From Lachnospiraceae bacterium (GTDB lineage Bacteria; Bacillota_A; Clostridia; Lachnospirales; Lachnospiraceae): DNA of 64,000 nt. The stretch spans positions 1 through 64,000 of the forward strand of contig JAFQCI010000060.1 of the NCBI GenBank assembly GCA_017416505.1. Direction: 5' to 3'. Numbering within the stretch: the first letter of the stretch is position 1; each line of letters starts with the position of its first letter. A program made the translations under genes and the position numbers. Below, one piece after another: positions 1 to 9,370 of the stretch. A model generated the notes under the pieces. It searched no databases and was not told where the DNA came from. It saw nothing but the letters and a program-made list of their open reading frames with translations.

Positions 1-2949
1 ATGGGCTAAGATTCCATGTTCCTTTAATACCTTACAAGTACCACTGGTAGAATAAATTTTATATCCTAAGGCCTGGAATCTGCGACCAATATCAATGGCT
101 TCCGTTTTATCAGCATCTTTTACGGTTAATACGATTTCCTTGTGTTTTGGAATGTTGATTCCGGCACCTAAGAATGCTTTGTGAAGTGCCTTATGATAAT
201 TCTTACTGATTCCAAGACACTCACCGGTAGATTTCATTTCCGGTCCTAAGCTGATTTCCGCGCCACGAAGTTTTTCAAAGGAGAATACCGGCATTTTAAT
301 GGCAAAGTATTCAGAAGCCTTTTGTAAGCCGGGTTCATACCCTAAATCACGAATCTTTCGGCCCGTAATTACCTCGGTGGCAAGGTCTACAATCGGAATT
401 CCGGTTACCTTACTGATATAAGGAACGGTTCTTGAAGAACGAGGATTTACCTCAATGACATAAACTTCATCTTCATAAACGATAAACTGAATGTTAATCA
501 AACCGATAACGTGTAGGGAACAAGCCAGTTTTCTGGTATAATCGATGATAACGTCCTGACTCTTTTTCGAAATACTCTGTGCCGGATAAACAGAAATACT
601 GTCTCCAGAGTGGATACCGGCTCTTTCAATATGTTCCATGATTCCAGGAATTAAAATATCCTCACCATCACATACCGCATCGACTTCCACTTCTTTTCCC
701 ATCAAATATTTATCAATCAAAATAGGGTGTTCCTGTTTATGCTGGGTAATGACATCCATAAATTCAATGATATCCTTATCGGAAATGGCAATCTGCATTC
801 CGGCACCGCCAAGTACATAGGAAGGACGGATTAATACAGGATAAGTCAGTTCCTGAGCAGCTTTTAGTGCTTCTTCCTTGGTGAATACGGTAGTACCCTG
901 TGGTCTTGGGATGCCACATTGTTCCAAAATACCGTCAAATAGTTCGCGGTCTTCGGCAGCATCTACATTTTCCGCACTGGTTCCCAATATGGTAACACCC
1001 ATTTTAAGAAGGGCATTGGTAAGTTTAATGGCTGTCTGTCCGCCGAATTGAACCACAACTCCATCCGGCTGTTCCTGATTTACGATATTTTCAACGTCTT
1101 CCGGAGTCAATGGCTCGAAATAAAGTTTATCTGCAATATCGAAGTCGGTAGAAACGGTTTCCGGATTATTATTTACAATGATGGTTTCATAGCCCATTTT
1201 CTTTAAGGCCCATACACTGTGTACGGAGCAATAGTCAAATTCAATTCCTTGTCCGATACGGATAGGACCAGAGCCTAAAACCATCACACGTTTTTTCGTT
1301 TTTTCTGCCTTGATTTCATTTACACTGTCGTAGCAGGAGTAGTAATATGGCGTGGTTGCTTCAAATTCTGCGGCACAGGTATCTACCATCTTAAAGGCAG
1401 GAGTGATGCAGTATTTCTTGCGAAGTTGTTTTACCTCCTCTTCGGAGATTCCTTTTAACTGGGCAATGACACTATCCGGAAATTCAAAGCGTTTTGCCCT
1501 TAGCAATAAGTCTGCATCCAATTCCTTTTCCTTGATTTCTTTTTCGATTCCCACTAAGGCAGCGATTTTGCTAAGGAACCATAAATCAATTTTTGTGATG
1601 CGGTGAATCAGATCCAGAGAAATTCCTTTACGAATTGCCTGGGCAATCAGGAAGATACGACGGTCATCCACCCTGTGTAAATCTTCTTTGATTTGCTCTA
1701 AGGAAAGATCTTCAAAATCTTTATAAAGAAGGCTGTCAACGTGTTGTTCCAAAGAACGAATCGCCTTCATCAATGCACCTTCGAAATTAGTACAGATACT
1801 CATGACTTCTCCGGTAGCCTTCATCTGTGTGGTAAGGGTTCTCTTTGCATGAATAAATTTATCAAAAGGCAGTCTTGGAATTTTAACTACACAATAATCA
1901 ATGGTTGGTTCAAAGCTGGCATAAGTTTTTCCGGTAATGGCATTTGGAATTTCATCCAGATGATAACCTAAGGCAATTTTTGCAGTGACCTTTGCAATCG
2001 GATAGCCGGTAGCCTTGGATGCCAAAGCAGAAGAACGGCTGACACGAGGATTTACCTCGATAACACAATATTCAAAAGAAGTTGGATTCAATGCGAATTG
2101 CACGTTACATCCACCTGTGATATCAAGTTCTGTGATGATATTTAAGGCAGAGGTACGAAGCATCTGATATTCCTTGTCACTTAAAGTCTGGGAAGGTGCC
2201 ACAACAATGGAATCTCCGGTATGAACACCGACAGGATCCAGATTTTCCATGTTACAAACCGTAATGCAGGTACCATTGGCGTCTCGCATTACCTCATATT
2301 CGATTTCCTTCCATCCCGCAATGCAGCGTTCTACCAATACCTGACCTACACGACTTAAACGAAGGCCATTTTCTAAAATTTCAAGGAATTGTTCTTCATT
2401 TTCTGCAATACCACCACCAGAGCCTCCAAGGGTATAGGCAGGGCGAAGTACCACAGGATAACCAATCTTTTCAACGAATGACAGACCTTCGCTTATGGTA
2501 TTTACTACCAAAGAAGGGGCAATAGGTTCTCCGATTTTTTCCATGGTATTTTTGAATTCCTGACGGTCTTCTGCCTTTTTAATGGTAAGAGAGGAAGTAC
2601 CGATTAACTTCACATTGTTTTTCTCTAAGAATCCATTCTCATCTAATGCCATGGCGATGTTAAGGGCCACCTGACCACCTAACGTAGGAAGGATGCTGTC
2701 CGGCTGTTCCTTTACAATAATTTTTTCCAATACTTCTACGGTTAAAGGCTCGATGTACACTTTATCTGCAATGTTTTTATCCGTCATGATGGTAGCAGGA
2801 TTGGAGTTTACTAATACAACTTCGATGCCTTCTTCTTTTAGGGAACGGCAAGCCTGGGTGCCTGCGTAATCAAACTCAGCAGCCTGACCGATAACGATTG
2901 GTCCGGAACCGATTACTAATACTTTTTTAATCTCATTATTACGTGGCAT
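1..2949 (-). CDS. carB: Carbamoyl-phosphate synthase large subunit (3' end outside window)
   Basis: Ligates bicarbonate, ammonia (channelled from CarA) and two ATP into carbamoyl phosphate for pyrimidine and arginine synthesis. My reading of the minus strand from the ATG at 2949 opens MPRNNEIKKVLVIGSGP and runs without a stop to the window edge, about 983 codons; the family is usually about 1,070 residues, so the C-terminal end is missing. Both halves of the duplicated synthetase are visible, each with a VxGSGPxxIGQxxEFDY opening and an ATP-grasp signature (RPAYTLGGSGGG; RPSYVLGGAGMQ). The start codon overlaps the carA stop (TAATG), so the two subunits are translationally coupled. It is the last visible gene of purF-carA-carB. 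Confidence 0.97.
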   Translation of the reverse strand, partial: MPRNNEIKKVLVIGSGPIVIGQAAEFDYAGTQACRSLKEEGIEVVLVNSNPATIMTDKNIADKVYIEPLTVEVLEKIIVKEQPDSILPTLGGQVALNIAMALDENGFLEKNNVKLIGTSSLTIKKAEDRQEFKNTMEKIGEPIAPSLVVNTISEGLSFVEKIGYPVVLRPAYTLGGSGGGIAENEEQFLEILENGLRLSRVGQVLVERCIAGWKEIEYEVMRDANGTCITVCNMENLDPVGVHTGDSIVVAPSQTLSDKEYQMLRTSALNIITELDITGGCNVQFALNPTSFEYCVIEVNPRVSRSSALASKATGYPIAKVTAKIALGYHLDEIPNAITGKTYASFEPTIDYCVVKIPRLPFDKFIHAKRTLTTQMKATGEVMSICTNFEGALMKAIRSLEQHVDSLLYKDFEDLSLEQIKEDLHRVDDRRIFLIAQAIRKGISLDLIHRITKIDLWFLSKIAALVGIEKEIKEKELDADLLLRAKRFEFPDSVIAQLKGISEEEVKQLRKKYCITPAFKMVDTCAAEFEATTPYYYSCYDSVNEIKAEKTKKRVMVLGSGPIRIGQGIEFDYCSVHSVWALKKMGYETIIVNNNPETVSTDFDIADKLYFEPLTPEDVENIVNQEQPDGVVVQFGGQTAIKLTNALLKMGVTILGTSAENVDAAEDRELFDGILEQCGIPRPQGTTVFTKEEALKAAQELTYPVLIRPSYVLGGAGMQIAISDKDIIEFMDVITQHKQEHPILIDKYLMGKEVEVDAVCDGEDILIPGIMEHIERAGIHSGDSISVYPAQSISKKSQDVIIDYTRKLACSLHVIGLINIQFIVYEDEVYVIEVNPRSSRTVPYISKVTGIPIVDLATEVITGRKIRDLGYEPGLQKASEYFAIKMPVFSFEKLRGAEISLGPEMKSTGECLGISKNYHKALHKAFLGAGINIPKHKEIVLTVKDADKTEAIDIGRRFQALGYKIYSTSGTCKVLKEHGILAH

Positions 2950-4034
2950 TATTCATCCACCTCCATCATTTTTATAAATTCATCAAATAAGAATCCACAA
3001 TCCATGGGACCGGCACAGGCTTCCGGATGGAATTGTACCGTAAATATCTTTTTGTTTTTATAGCGAACGCCCTCGCAGGTTTTGTCATTTACGTTTAGAA
3101 ATAACGGTTCTGCTGTTCCTTCCGGTAAACTGTCGGTTTCCACCACATAACCATGATTCTGGGTGGAGATATAAACTTTTCCTGTTTCTAAATTTTTCAC
3201 CGGATGATTTGCTCCACGATGACCGTATTTCATTTTACTTGTATTTGCTCCATTTGCCAGTGCCATCATCTGATGTCCAAGGCAAATTGCAAAAATAGGA
3301 ACTTCTGAATCATATAACTTCTTGATTTCTCCAATGACATCCTGGCATTCTTTCGGGTCGCCGGGACCATTGCTTAACATAATACCATCCGGCTGATTTT
3401 TAAGGATATCTTCCGCTTTTGTGGTGGCAGGATATACAGTAACGTCCATTCCACGTCTGGTCAGACAACGAATGATGCTACGTTTTGTTCCTAAATCAAG
3501 AAGTGCTACTTTTTTTGAGGTTCCTTCTTTTTCGCTTTGATATATTTTTTTCTCTTTGCAGGTAACTGTCTGAATGGCATTTTTTACACGATATGCCTTT
3601 AACTGTTCTAATACTTCATCTAAATTATAATTTTCATTGGTGGTAATCAAACCATTCATGGTACCTTTTTCACGAAGAATCTTTGTTAATGCTCTGGTAT
3701 CAATGTCTTGAATACCTGGAATGTCTTGTTCTTTTAAAAACTGGTCAATGGAAACATCGCATCGGAAATTACTAGGTAACTGGGCAATTTCACGAACAAT
3801 AAATCCGGAAACCCAGGATTTGTCGCTTTCCATATCCTCATAACTGACACCATAATTACCGATTAAGGGGTAGGTCATTACTACCGACTGCCCAGCATAG
3901 GAAGGGTCGGTAAGTACCTCTAAATATCCGGTCATGGATGTATTAAAAACAATTTCGCTGATAACATCTTTTGTGGAACCAATACTTTCTCCGGAAAATA
4001 TCTGTCCGTCTTCTAAAATCAGAAACGCTTTCAT
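2949..4034 (-). CDS. carA: Carbamoyl-phosphate synthase small (glutaminase) subunit
   Basis: Class I glutamine amidotransferase of 361 residues that hydrolyses glutamine and passes ammonia to CarB. The N-terminal CarA domain (KAFLILEDGQIFSGESIG) is followed by the amidotransferase with nucleophile Cys in FAICLGHQ and the His in VQFHPEA. An upstream in-frame Met at 4085 exists, but the ATG at 4034 has an AGGAGA site eight bases before it and matches the family start, so I use it. It lies 25 bp after purF and overlaps carB. Combining purF with carAB in one operon ties purine entry to carbamoyl phosphate supply. Confidence 0.97.
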   Translation of the reverse strand: MKAFLILEDGQIFSGESIGSTKDVISEIVFNTSMTGYLEVLTDPSYAGQSVVMTYPLIGNYGVSYEDMESDKSWVSGFIVREIAQLPSNFRCDVSIDQFLKEQDIPGIQDIDTRALTKILREKGTMNGLITTNENYNLDEVLEQLKAYRVKNAIQTVTCKEKKIYQSEKEGTSKKVALLDLGTKRSIIRCLTRRGMDVTVYPATTKAEDILKNQPDGIMLSNGPGDPKECQDVIGEIKKLYDSEVPIFAICLGHQMMALANGANTSKMKYGHRGANHPVKNLETGKVYISTQNHGYVVETDSLPEGTAEPLFLNVNDKTCEGVRYKNKKIFTVQFHPEACAGPMDCGFLFDEFIKMMEVDE

Positions 4035-4059
4035 ATATCTATATTCTCCTTTCGCAATC

Positions 4060-5445
4060 TTATAAAACAGGATACTGATTATCAAAACATGCCTTGCAAA
4101 GTGGCAGGTTATTTGTAGTTTGTGCCAAATCTTCGATTTTTAAATATCCAAGTGAATCTGCACCAATCATGGAACAGATTTCTTCGTTGGTATAATTGGA
4201 AGCAATCAGTTGTTCATTACTTTTTACATCTGTTCCATAGTAGCAGGGATAAAGGAAGGGGGGAGAACTGATGCGTACATGTACTTCCTTGGCATTGGCA
4301 TTTCTTAACATGGTAATAATCTTTGCAATGGTGGTTCCCCGGACAATGGAATCGTCAATGAGTACAATGCGTTTTCCCTCTACGACACTTTTAATGGCAC
4401 TTAATTTCATTTGTACCGCGGATTCCCGTTCTTCCTGGGTTGGCTTAATAAAAGTTCTTCCTACATAACTGTTTTTGTGGAAAGCAAGAGAAAACGGAAT
4501 GCCGGATTCTTCCGCATAGCCCATGGCTGCAGCCAGACCGGAATCCGGAACACCCACCACTAAATCCGCATCTACCGGATAGGATCTGGCAAGTGCCTTT
4601 CCTGCACTTAGTCTTGCATCATATACATTGACACCGTCTAATTTTGAATCCAGTCTTGCAAAATAAATGTATTCAAAGACACAATGGGCATGCTTTTTTT
4701 GACATAAAGAATCGTTACTATAGAGGTTATCACGGGTAATGGTAATGATTTCTCCCGGACGGATGTCACGGACATATTCTGCCCCGATAGAGGTAAGGGC
4801 ACAGCTTTCGGAAGCTAAGATATATTCACCTTCCCGTTTTCCAAGACATAATGGCTTTAATCCAAAAGGATCTCTGACACCGATGAGTTTCCTTGGACTC
4901 ATGACAAGAATTGCATAACCGCCTCGAATCTGTTTACAGGTCTCAAGTACTGCCTCCTCTACGGAAGAGGTTTTTGTCCGTTCTTTGGCAATTTGATAGG
5001 CAATGATTTCAGAATCTGTTGTGGTGTGGAAGATAGCTCCATTTTTTTGTAAGGAAGTTTTTAATTCTTGCATGTTAGTAAGATTTCCATTATGAACCAA
5101 AGCAAGAGTTCCTTTAAAATAATCCATGGCAAGGGGTTGGGCATTTTTAACGTTGCTGTCACCGGTAGTGGAGTAACGGACATGGCTCACACCGATATTT
5201 CCGTGGAGCTCAGAGAGAAGGGAAGGGGAAAATACTTCACTGACCAATCCCATGTTCTTATGGCAGTTTAAATTGAAAAGAGGTCCTTCTGTATCACAGA
5301 CTGCCATGCCGGCAGATTCCTGACCTCTGTGTTGCAATGCACATAAACCATAATATAGGGAATGGGATACATCTTCATGATTGGTGTTAAAAATACCAAA
5401 TACGCCACACTCTTCTTTTGGCTTATCATTATCTAATGTAAACAT
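4060..5445 (-). CDS. purF: Amidophosphoribosyltransferase (glutamine PRPP amidotransferase)
   Basis: Catalyses the first committed step of purine synthesis: PRPP plus glutamine to phosphoribosylamine. 461 residues from the ATG at 5445, which has a GGAGGA site; an in-frame Met at 5493 has none. The N-terminal Ntn glutaminase begins at Cys13 (EECGVFGIF), so the first twelve residues look like the short propeptide removed to expose the catalytic cysteine. CALQHRGQESAG and the C-terminal PRPP-binding motif VLIDDSIVRGTT are plain. First gene of the purF-carA-carB operon, behind a sigma-A promoter and hairpin terminator. Confidence 0.97.
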   Translation of the reverse strand: MFTLDNDKPKEECGVFGIFNTNHEDVSHSLYYGLCALQHRGQESAGMAVCDTEGPLFNLNCHKNMGLVSEVFSPSLLSELHGNIGVSHVRYSTTGDSNVKNAQPLAMDYFKGTLALVHNGNLTNMQELKTSLQKNGAIFHTTTDSEIIAYQIAKERTKTSSVEEAVLETCKQIRGGYAILVMSPRKLIGVRDPFGLKPLCLGKREGEYILASESCALTSIGAEYVRDIRPGEIITITRDNLYSNDSLCQKKHAHCVFEYIYFARLDSKLDGVNVYDARLSAGKALARSYPVDADLVVGVPDSGLAAAMGYAEESGIPFSLAFHKNSYVGRTFIKPTQEERESAVQMKLSAIKSVVEGKRIVLIDDSIVRGTTIAKIITMLRNANAKEVHVRISSPPFLYPCYYGTDVKSNEQLIASNYTNEEICSMIGADSLGYLKIEDLAQTTNNLPLCKACFDNQYPVL

Positions 5446-5523
5446 AACTATCCTCCGTTTCGTAAATGAAAGTCGAACGCTGCAAAGTATCATTTTAACG
5501 CGAACTTTAAAATTGCATTCGCA

Positions 5524-5563
5524 ACAAAAAAAGGCACTTTGGACATAAATCCAAAGCGCCTTT
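5524..5563 (-). terminator. Promoter-proximal hairpin terminator in the purF leader
   Basis: On the minus strand a 13-bp stem (arms 5551-5563 and 5531-5543) is followed by seven or more T. One G·U pair forms only in the minus-strand RNA, which fixes the orientation. It starts roughly 10-20 nt after the predicted transcription start and lies 80 nt before the purF start codon, so it should act as an attenuator. No known riboswitch fold is recognised. Confidence 0.8.
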
Positions 5564-5579
5564 GCTTTTCATTACTCTA

Positions 5580-5607
5580 ATGATACACTATAAATAATTT
5601 TTGTCAA
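5580..5607 (-). promoter_or_regulatory. purF operon promoter
   Basis: On the minus strand TTGACA (5602-5607), a 16-bp spacer and TATCAT (5580-5585) give a near-consensus sigma-A promoter for purF-carA-carB. Confidence 0.8.
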
Positions 5608-5696
5608 GTATTTTGTGAAGGAGAATTGATAAGATTATTTTATGAAAGTCAATCGCTAAAATGATAGCATCTGATTATTATTCTGGAGGCAAGGAA

Positions 5697-5730
5697 TACC
5701 AAATAGCACCGAATCAATACCAAACAGCAC
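5697..5730 (+). promoter_or_regulatory. Tandem LytTR-type boxes upstream of the CPBP gene
   Basis: Two direct repeats, TACCAAATAGCAC (5697) and TACCAAACAGCAC (5718), lie exactly 21 bp apart, two helical turns, as expected for a LytTR-family dimer bound upstream of a weak promoter. A single related copy, TACCAAATAGCA, is at 8007 upstream of the AgrC-like kinase. A LytTR regulator gene at 12748 is the obvious candidate to bind. The assignment is inference from spacing and context. Confidence 0.55.
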
Positions 5731-5787
5731 ATAGATATTGAAAAAAGAATTATGGATGTTATGATGCTTTTGGAGGTGGAAAATAAA

Positions 5788-6570
5788 ATGATAAAAAAGA
5801 ATGATAGTTTTAAAAATGGACTTGGAAATGTGTTACTAATGTGGATTGTGGGTACTAGCCCGATTATTTTACCGGTAATTTACACTGTGATTTGTTATGC
5901 AATTAACATCGACGATAAATTATTGGACATAGGAATGGCAGTAGCCACTTTTCTTGGAGGACTTTTATCCATATTTGTGATGAAAAAAGAGTATCAGGTG
6001 GATATCAAAGAGTATTTAAGGAAGCCGGATACAAAAATCTTGATTCTTGTAATAGCAGGTTCGATATTTTATGCCATAACAGCAATGTATATCGTTTACC
6101 AACCATTGCTTGTAGGGGAACCAGAGGTGGATACATTCGTGATAGTAGAACTTGTATTTTTTTCAACATTAGGTTCTGTCGGAGAAGAACTCATTTTTAG
6201 ATTTGCTATGCTTACGATACTTCTTATTACTGCAAAAAATAGTCGCTTTAAAATTATGTTTTCAATTGTGCTGATTTCGGTATTATGGATGGTGATGCAT
6301 GGTAGTGTATATGTTCCAAGATGTTTTGAAATCACTTTTGTGGGAATATTACTCGGATTTATTTATTTGAAAAGTAAGAATGTGATTTATTGTATAGTAT
6401 CTCATATTGTGGTGAATGCTGTAACGTATACTTTCGCAGCATTCTATCATTGGTTTTTGGAAAGAGAGTATATACTTTATATTAGCATTTTGCTTTTCCT
6501 GGCTTCAGGTGTAGCATTGAGTTATAAATTATGTAAAAGTGATTGCGGGAAATTTGCCATAGAAGCCTAA
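5788..6570 (+). CDS. CPBP-family intramembrane metalloprotease (CAAX/Abi type)
   Basis: Membrane protein of 260 residues with about seven hydrophobic segments. The three CPBP catalytic motifs are present: EELIFR (133-138), MHG (His171) and HxxxN (His206, Asn210). Family members cleave C-terminal prenylated proteins in eukaryotes; in Firmicutes many act in bacteriocin self-immunity or peptide maturation. I chose the ATG at 5788, with GGAGG ten bases upstream, over Met at 5752. Two LytTR-like boxes precede it and an AgrC-like kinase lies convergently downstream, so a quorum-peptide or immunity role is plausible but inferred. Confidence 0.88.
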   Translation: MIKKNDSFKNGLGNVLLMWIVGTSPIILPVIYTVICYAINIDDKLLDIGMAVATFLGGLLSIFVMKKEYQVDIKEYLRKPDTKILILVIAGSIFYAITAMYIVYQPLLVGEPEVDTFVIVELVFFSTLGSVGEELIFRFAMLTILLITAKNSRFKIMFSIVLISVLWMVMHGSVYVPRCFEITFVGILLGFIYLKSKNVIYCIVSHIVVNAVTYTFAAFYHWFLEREYILYISILLFLASGVALSYKLCKSDCGKFAIEA

Positions 6571-6576
6571 ACGAAT

Positions 6577-6610
6577 GAAAAAAGCGGCATACGAATGAAA
6601 CATGCCGCTT
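6577..6610 (-). terminator. Terminator between convergent CPBP and kinase genes
   Basis: A nine-bp perfect stem (arms 6582-6590 and 6602-6610) is followed on the minus strand by a T-run, so it serves mainly the kinase gene. Confidence 0.75.
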
Positions 6611-6636
6611 AAGAAGAGAATGATTTAAGTCATCTT

Positions 6637-7929
6637 TTACATATGAGTAGCTTGGTTTGGGTAGTTAGGAACCAGGATGGAAACGTGGAACTCATCTTTT
6701 GTGTAGGAAATATCGATTTGTCCGTTCAACTTAATGATAGTGGAACGGACATTTTTTATGCCGATTCCATGGAAAGTTTTCTCATCTTTTTTCGTGGATT
6801 GAAAGATACCATCAGATTCTTGAATCTCTTCCATATGGCTGTTATCTAGCTGGATTTGTAAACAAGAATCCAGTTGCTGAATGGATAGAAGAAGGTTTCC
6901 ATCCTCACATTTCGATGCTGCAGTAATAGCGTTATCTAAAAGATTCCCTAATATAGTAATTATTTCATAATCACTAATATAGAGGTATGGAAAATCACAG
7001 TGGAATTCGCAGTGAATCCTTTTTTGCTCTGCCTCTTGATATTTCGTATTTAATAAGGCAGAAACGGTCTGAGAAGGAGTTTCTATAATGTAAGTTTGGG
7101 AAAAGTGACCTGTTATCTGCTTAATATAATCTTGGATTTTTGCACAGTTGTTCTGTTCTGCATAACCTGAAATTGTAATAAGGTGGTTTTTCATATCATG
7201 GCGAAGAGAATGTAAGGTTTTAATATTCTCATCGATTTGCAGGGAATACTGTTCATCAAGTTTGTATTTTTCCAACTGAATGTGGGAAAGGGTGTTTTCT
7301 TTTGTCAAATCAATGAATTTACTATATGCAGAAATACATGCTGCAATTAATAGGTAAATCGCAGAAAAGAAAACGGGTATTAACAGAGAATTTGAATGGT
7401 CTGATTTACAAATAAAAAGTGTAAGGTAACTAAGGCAGACAGAAATCAGGACAATCATAAAATTAAATAAGTAATGGTATTTAGAACCGTAGTTTTTCAT
7501 TTTTTCATAGTTTAAATAAAGCAAATAAAAAATGTACAGTAAGGATGCACAAATTATGGATTTGCACCGCAAATAATAAGGGTTGTCAATATCATAATAA
7601 TCAAGTAAAAACACAGAATGTAAAAGAATAAGGATAAAACTGAAAAAAGTAAATATCACCTTAAATTTTATATAAATCCGGGGCATTTTCCGAAAATGAG
7701 GGTAGCATAAAATAATAATGGATAGAATTTCAAGTATGAATGAGCATAAGGTATCATAGGGAAAATCTTCCGGAATGGCATATAAAAAAGTGGATACTAT
7801 CATAAAAATCATGCCATATCTATTATTTTTATTTTTTACCTTTATGTTTTGGTTTACGAAAGTGTATAAAAATAAACAGATAAATATGTTATGTAAAAAG
7901 TCTAAATAGATTCGTGCGGCAGTCTGCAT
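6637..7929 (-). CDS. AgrC/ComD-like sensor histidine kinase (GHKL ATPase)
   Basis: Peptide-pheromone-type sensor kinase of 430 residues. The first 205 residues hold about six hydrophobic segments, as in AgrC-type sensors. The H-box RHDMKNH (His244) is of the HPK10 class, then an N-box GNLLDNAI (about 328-335) and the G-box HGIGIKN (387-393). The ATG at 7929 has AGGAAA before it. No response regulator is adjacent; the nearest LytTR regulator is 4.8 kb away at 12748 on the other strand, with proteases between. No agrB/agrD-like peptide gene was seen beside it. Confidence 0.92.
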   Translation of the reverse strand: MQTAARIYLDFLHNIFICLFLYTFVNQNIKVKNKNNRYGMIFMIVSTFLYAIPEDFPYDTLCSFILEILSIIILCYPHFRKMPRIYIKFKVIFTFFSFILILLHSVFLLDYYDIDNPYYLRCKSIICASLLYIFYLLYLNYEKMKNYGSKYHYLFNFMIVLISVCLSYLTLFICKSDHSNSLLIPVFFSAIYLLIAACISAYSKFIDLTKENTLSHIQLEKYKLDEQYSLQIDENIKTLHSLRHDMKNHLITISGYAEQNNCAKIQDYIKQITGHFSQTYIIETPSQTVSALLNTKYQEAEQKRIHCEFHCDFPYLYISDYEIITILGNLLDNAITAASKCEDGNLLLSIQQLDSCLQIQLDNSHMEEIQESDGIFQSTKKDEKTFHGIGIKNVRSTIIKLNGQIDISYTKDEFHVSILVPNYPNQATHM

Positions 7930-7959
7930 TTTACATTTCCTTTCAGTTAGATTTTTTTT

Positions 7960-7965
7960 ATTATA
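7960..7965 (-). promoter_or_regulatory. Extended -10 of the AgrC-like kinase gene
   Basis: On the minus strand TGCTATAAT is an extended -10 element, 31 bp before the kinase start. No good -35 is seen. The LytTR-like box at 8007-8019 lies about 42 bp further upstream, a position suited to activation. Confidence 0.5.
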
Positions 7966-8070
7966 GCAAGTGAAAATAAAAAAAGAAATGCTTTTATGGT
8001 TTATTTTTTACCAAATAGCAAAGGCACATTACATTAAGTGAGATAACTAAAGCAAAATGTAATTTATATA

Positions 8071-8099
8071 TTGCATTTTGTAAAATACCATGTTATTAT
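8071..8099 (+). promoter_or_regulatory. Promoter of the membrane protein/XRE operon
   Basis: TTGCAT (8071), a 17-bp spacer and TATTAT (8094) form a fair sigma-A promoter. An imperfect inverted repeat (CAAAATG...CATTTTG) overlaps the -35 and may be an operator for the XRE protein of this operon. Confidence 0.5.
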
Positions 8100-8170
8100 A
8101 ATCATGTCACAGTATAAAAGGAGTTATATTAGGGATTGAAAAGAAGCTCTGCGACAGAAGGGAGAAAATT

Positions 8171-8860
8171 ATGTGGAATAAGAAAAAAGTGGTAGATGAA
8201 CGAATCTTGAAGGAAAGCAATGTTTTGTTGGCTAAGATGTTTTATGTGTCAACCTTGTTTACGGTTATCTTGTTGGTGGTAAAGATAGTGTGCAGGTTGC
8301 CATTGTTTGTGTATGGTTTGGAAATTATTGCATTGTTGGCAAGCTTTGTATACCTGTTGGTGTGCGAGGGACGTAAGGGAATTCTTTTTGTGAAGAAGGA
8401 TGAAGAGTTGAAAAGCATTCATGAGGAAATTTTGTCTAAGGCAATGATGATTAATTTTTCTACGATAATTGATGGTGAGCTACTGTTTTGGTTTCTGGCA
8501 AAAGAGTATAGGATGTGGGCAGTGGCCTACCTTGTGATATGGATGGTTCCTGCGATGATTATAACGGTTGCATCTATTAAAAATGGTTGGTTAATCTGGG
8601 GAAGTAAGAAGCGTGAGACCGAGGGCAAGAAGAATTTTAAATCACGTGTTATAGTAGGTTCATTTATGGTGGGATTGGTTATGGGTTTACCAAATCTTTA
8701 CCATGATGGTGCATTCCATGCAGAGGGCATTTTGTGGATATTGGGCATGGGAATTTCGTGGGGCGTTCTTTTTTACTGGTTTTTTTTGGGTCTTATGAAG
8801 ATGGCTGAGAACAAGGCAGACAAAAATCTGAAGGAGAAGGAGCCGCAAAATGAAGAATAA
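8171..8860 (+). CDS. Membrane protein paired with an XRE regulator, function unknown
   Basis: I do not recognise a characterised family. The 229-residue product has about six hydrophobic segments in two groups (roughly 25-65 and 90-210), a positively charged linker around 149-160 and a very charged C-terminus (KADKNLKEKEPQNEE). Its last 11 bases overlap the start of a small HTH gene. Such membrane-protein/YozG-like HTH pairs are common in Clostridia; the partner probably represses the operon. The start has GGGAG five bases upstream. Confidence 0.75.
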   Translation: MWNKKKVVDERILKESNVLLAKMFYVSTLFTVILLVVKIVCRLPLFVYGLEIIALLASFVYLLVCEGRKGILFVKKDEELKSIHEEILSKAMMINFSTIIDGELLFWFLAKEYRMWAVAYLVIWMVPAMIITVASIKNGWLIWGSKKRETEGKKNFKSRVIVGSFMVGLVMGLPNLYHDGAFHAEGILWILGMGISWGVLFYWFFLGLMKMAENKADKNLKEKEPQNEE

Positions 8861-9047
8861 GAAAATGAAAATGGCTCGTGTGGAGTATGACCTTACCCAG
8901 GAACAACTTGCGGAAAAGGTAGGAGTGACGAGACAGACTATTGGCTTGATTGAGGCGGGAAACTACAACCCTAGTATCAGCCTGTGCATAGCAATTTGCA
9001 AGGCACTGAACAAATCGTTGGATGATTTGTTTTGGGATGAGGAGTAG
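8850..9047 (+). CDS. Small XRE-family transcriptional regulator
   Basis: A 65-residue protein that is essentially one Cro/CI helix-turn-helix: LTQEQLAEKVGVTRQTIGLIEAGNYNPS is the signature, followed by SISLCIAICKALNKSLDDLFW, as in the YozG/YgzD class. The start lies inside the 3' end of the preceding membrane gene (GGAGAAGGAG just upstream), so the two are coupled. Probably an autorepressor of the pair. Confidence 0.92.
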   Translation: MKNKKMKMARVEYDLTQEQLAEKVGVTRQTIGLIEAGNYNPSISLCIAICKALNKSLDDLFWDEE

Positions 9048-9117
9048 AGGAAAGTGTGAAAAAAAGAATGTACAATGAGAACAAAAAATTGGATGAAAGG
9101 ATGGGACAATATAAATA

Positions 9118-9264
9118 ATGAAAATATGGGTATATGAATTGTGGGATAAGAAATATGTACGTGTGATTGTTTATGTTTTGCTAGCTTTAATAGAAATAGG
9201 AGTAGTGTATAAAGGTGGCAAAGATCTAGGTAGAGATTTTTTGTTTGAATGGATATACAGATAG
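9118..9264 (+). CDS. Possible small single-span membrane protein
   Basis: A 48-codon frame read directly from the sequence: MKIWVYELWDKK, then a hydrophobic stretch VRVIVYVLLALIEIGVVYKG, then a charged tail ending FLFEWIYR. It sits in the 323-bp gap after the XRE gene. The ribosome site is weak (AAAGGA about 15 bases upstream), so it may be unexpressed. Nothing else is seen in the gap. Confidence 0.3.
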   Translation: MKIWVYELWDKKYVRVIVYVLLALIEIGVVYKGGKDLGRDFLFEWIYR

Positions 9265-9370
9265 GAAAATGAAAATAAGATGGATAATAACAGGTAATGT
9301 TATATAAAAAATAATTACGAATATCTATGATGGATGAGTAAAATTCAGGTATGGGTTGAAAGGTGGAAAA

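Noticed and set aside
5445..5760. Guanine or PRPP riboswitch before purF
   Set aside because: The promoter leaves too little transcribed leader before the terminator and no purine aptamer core was found.
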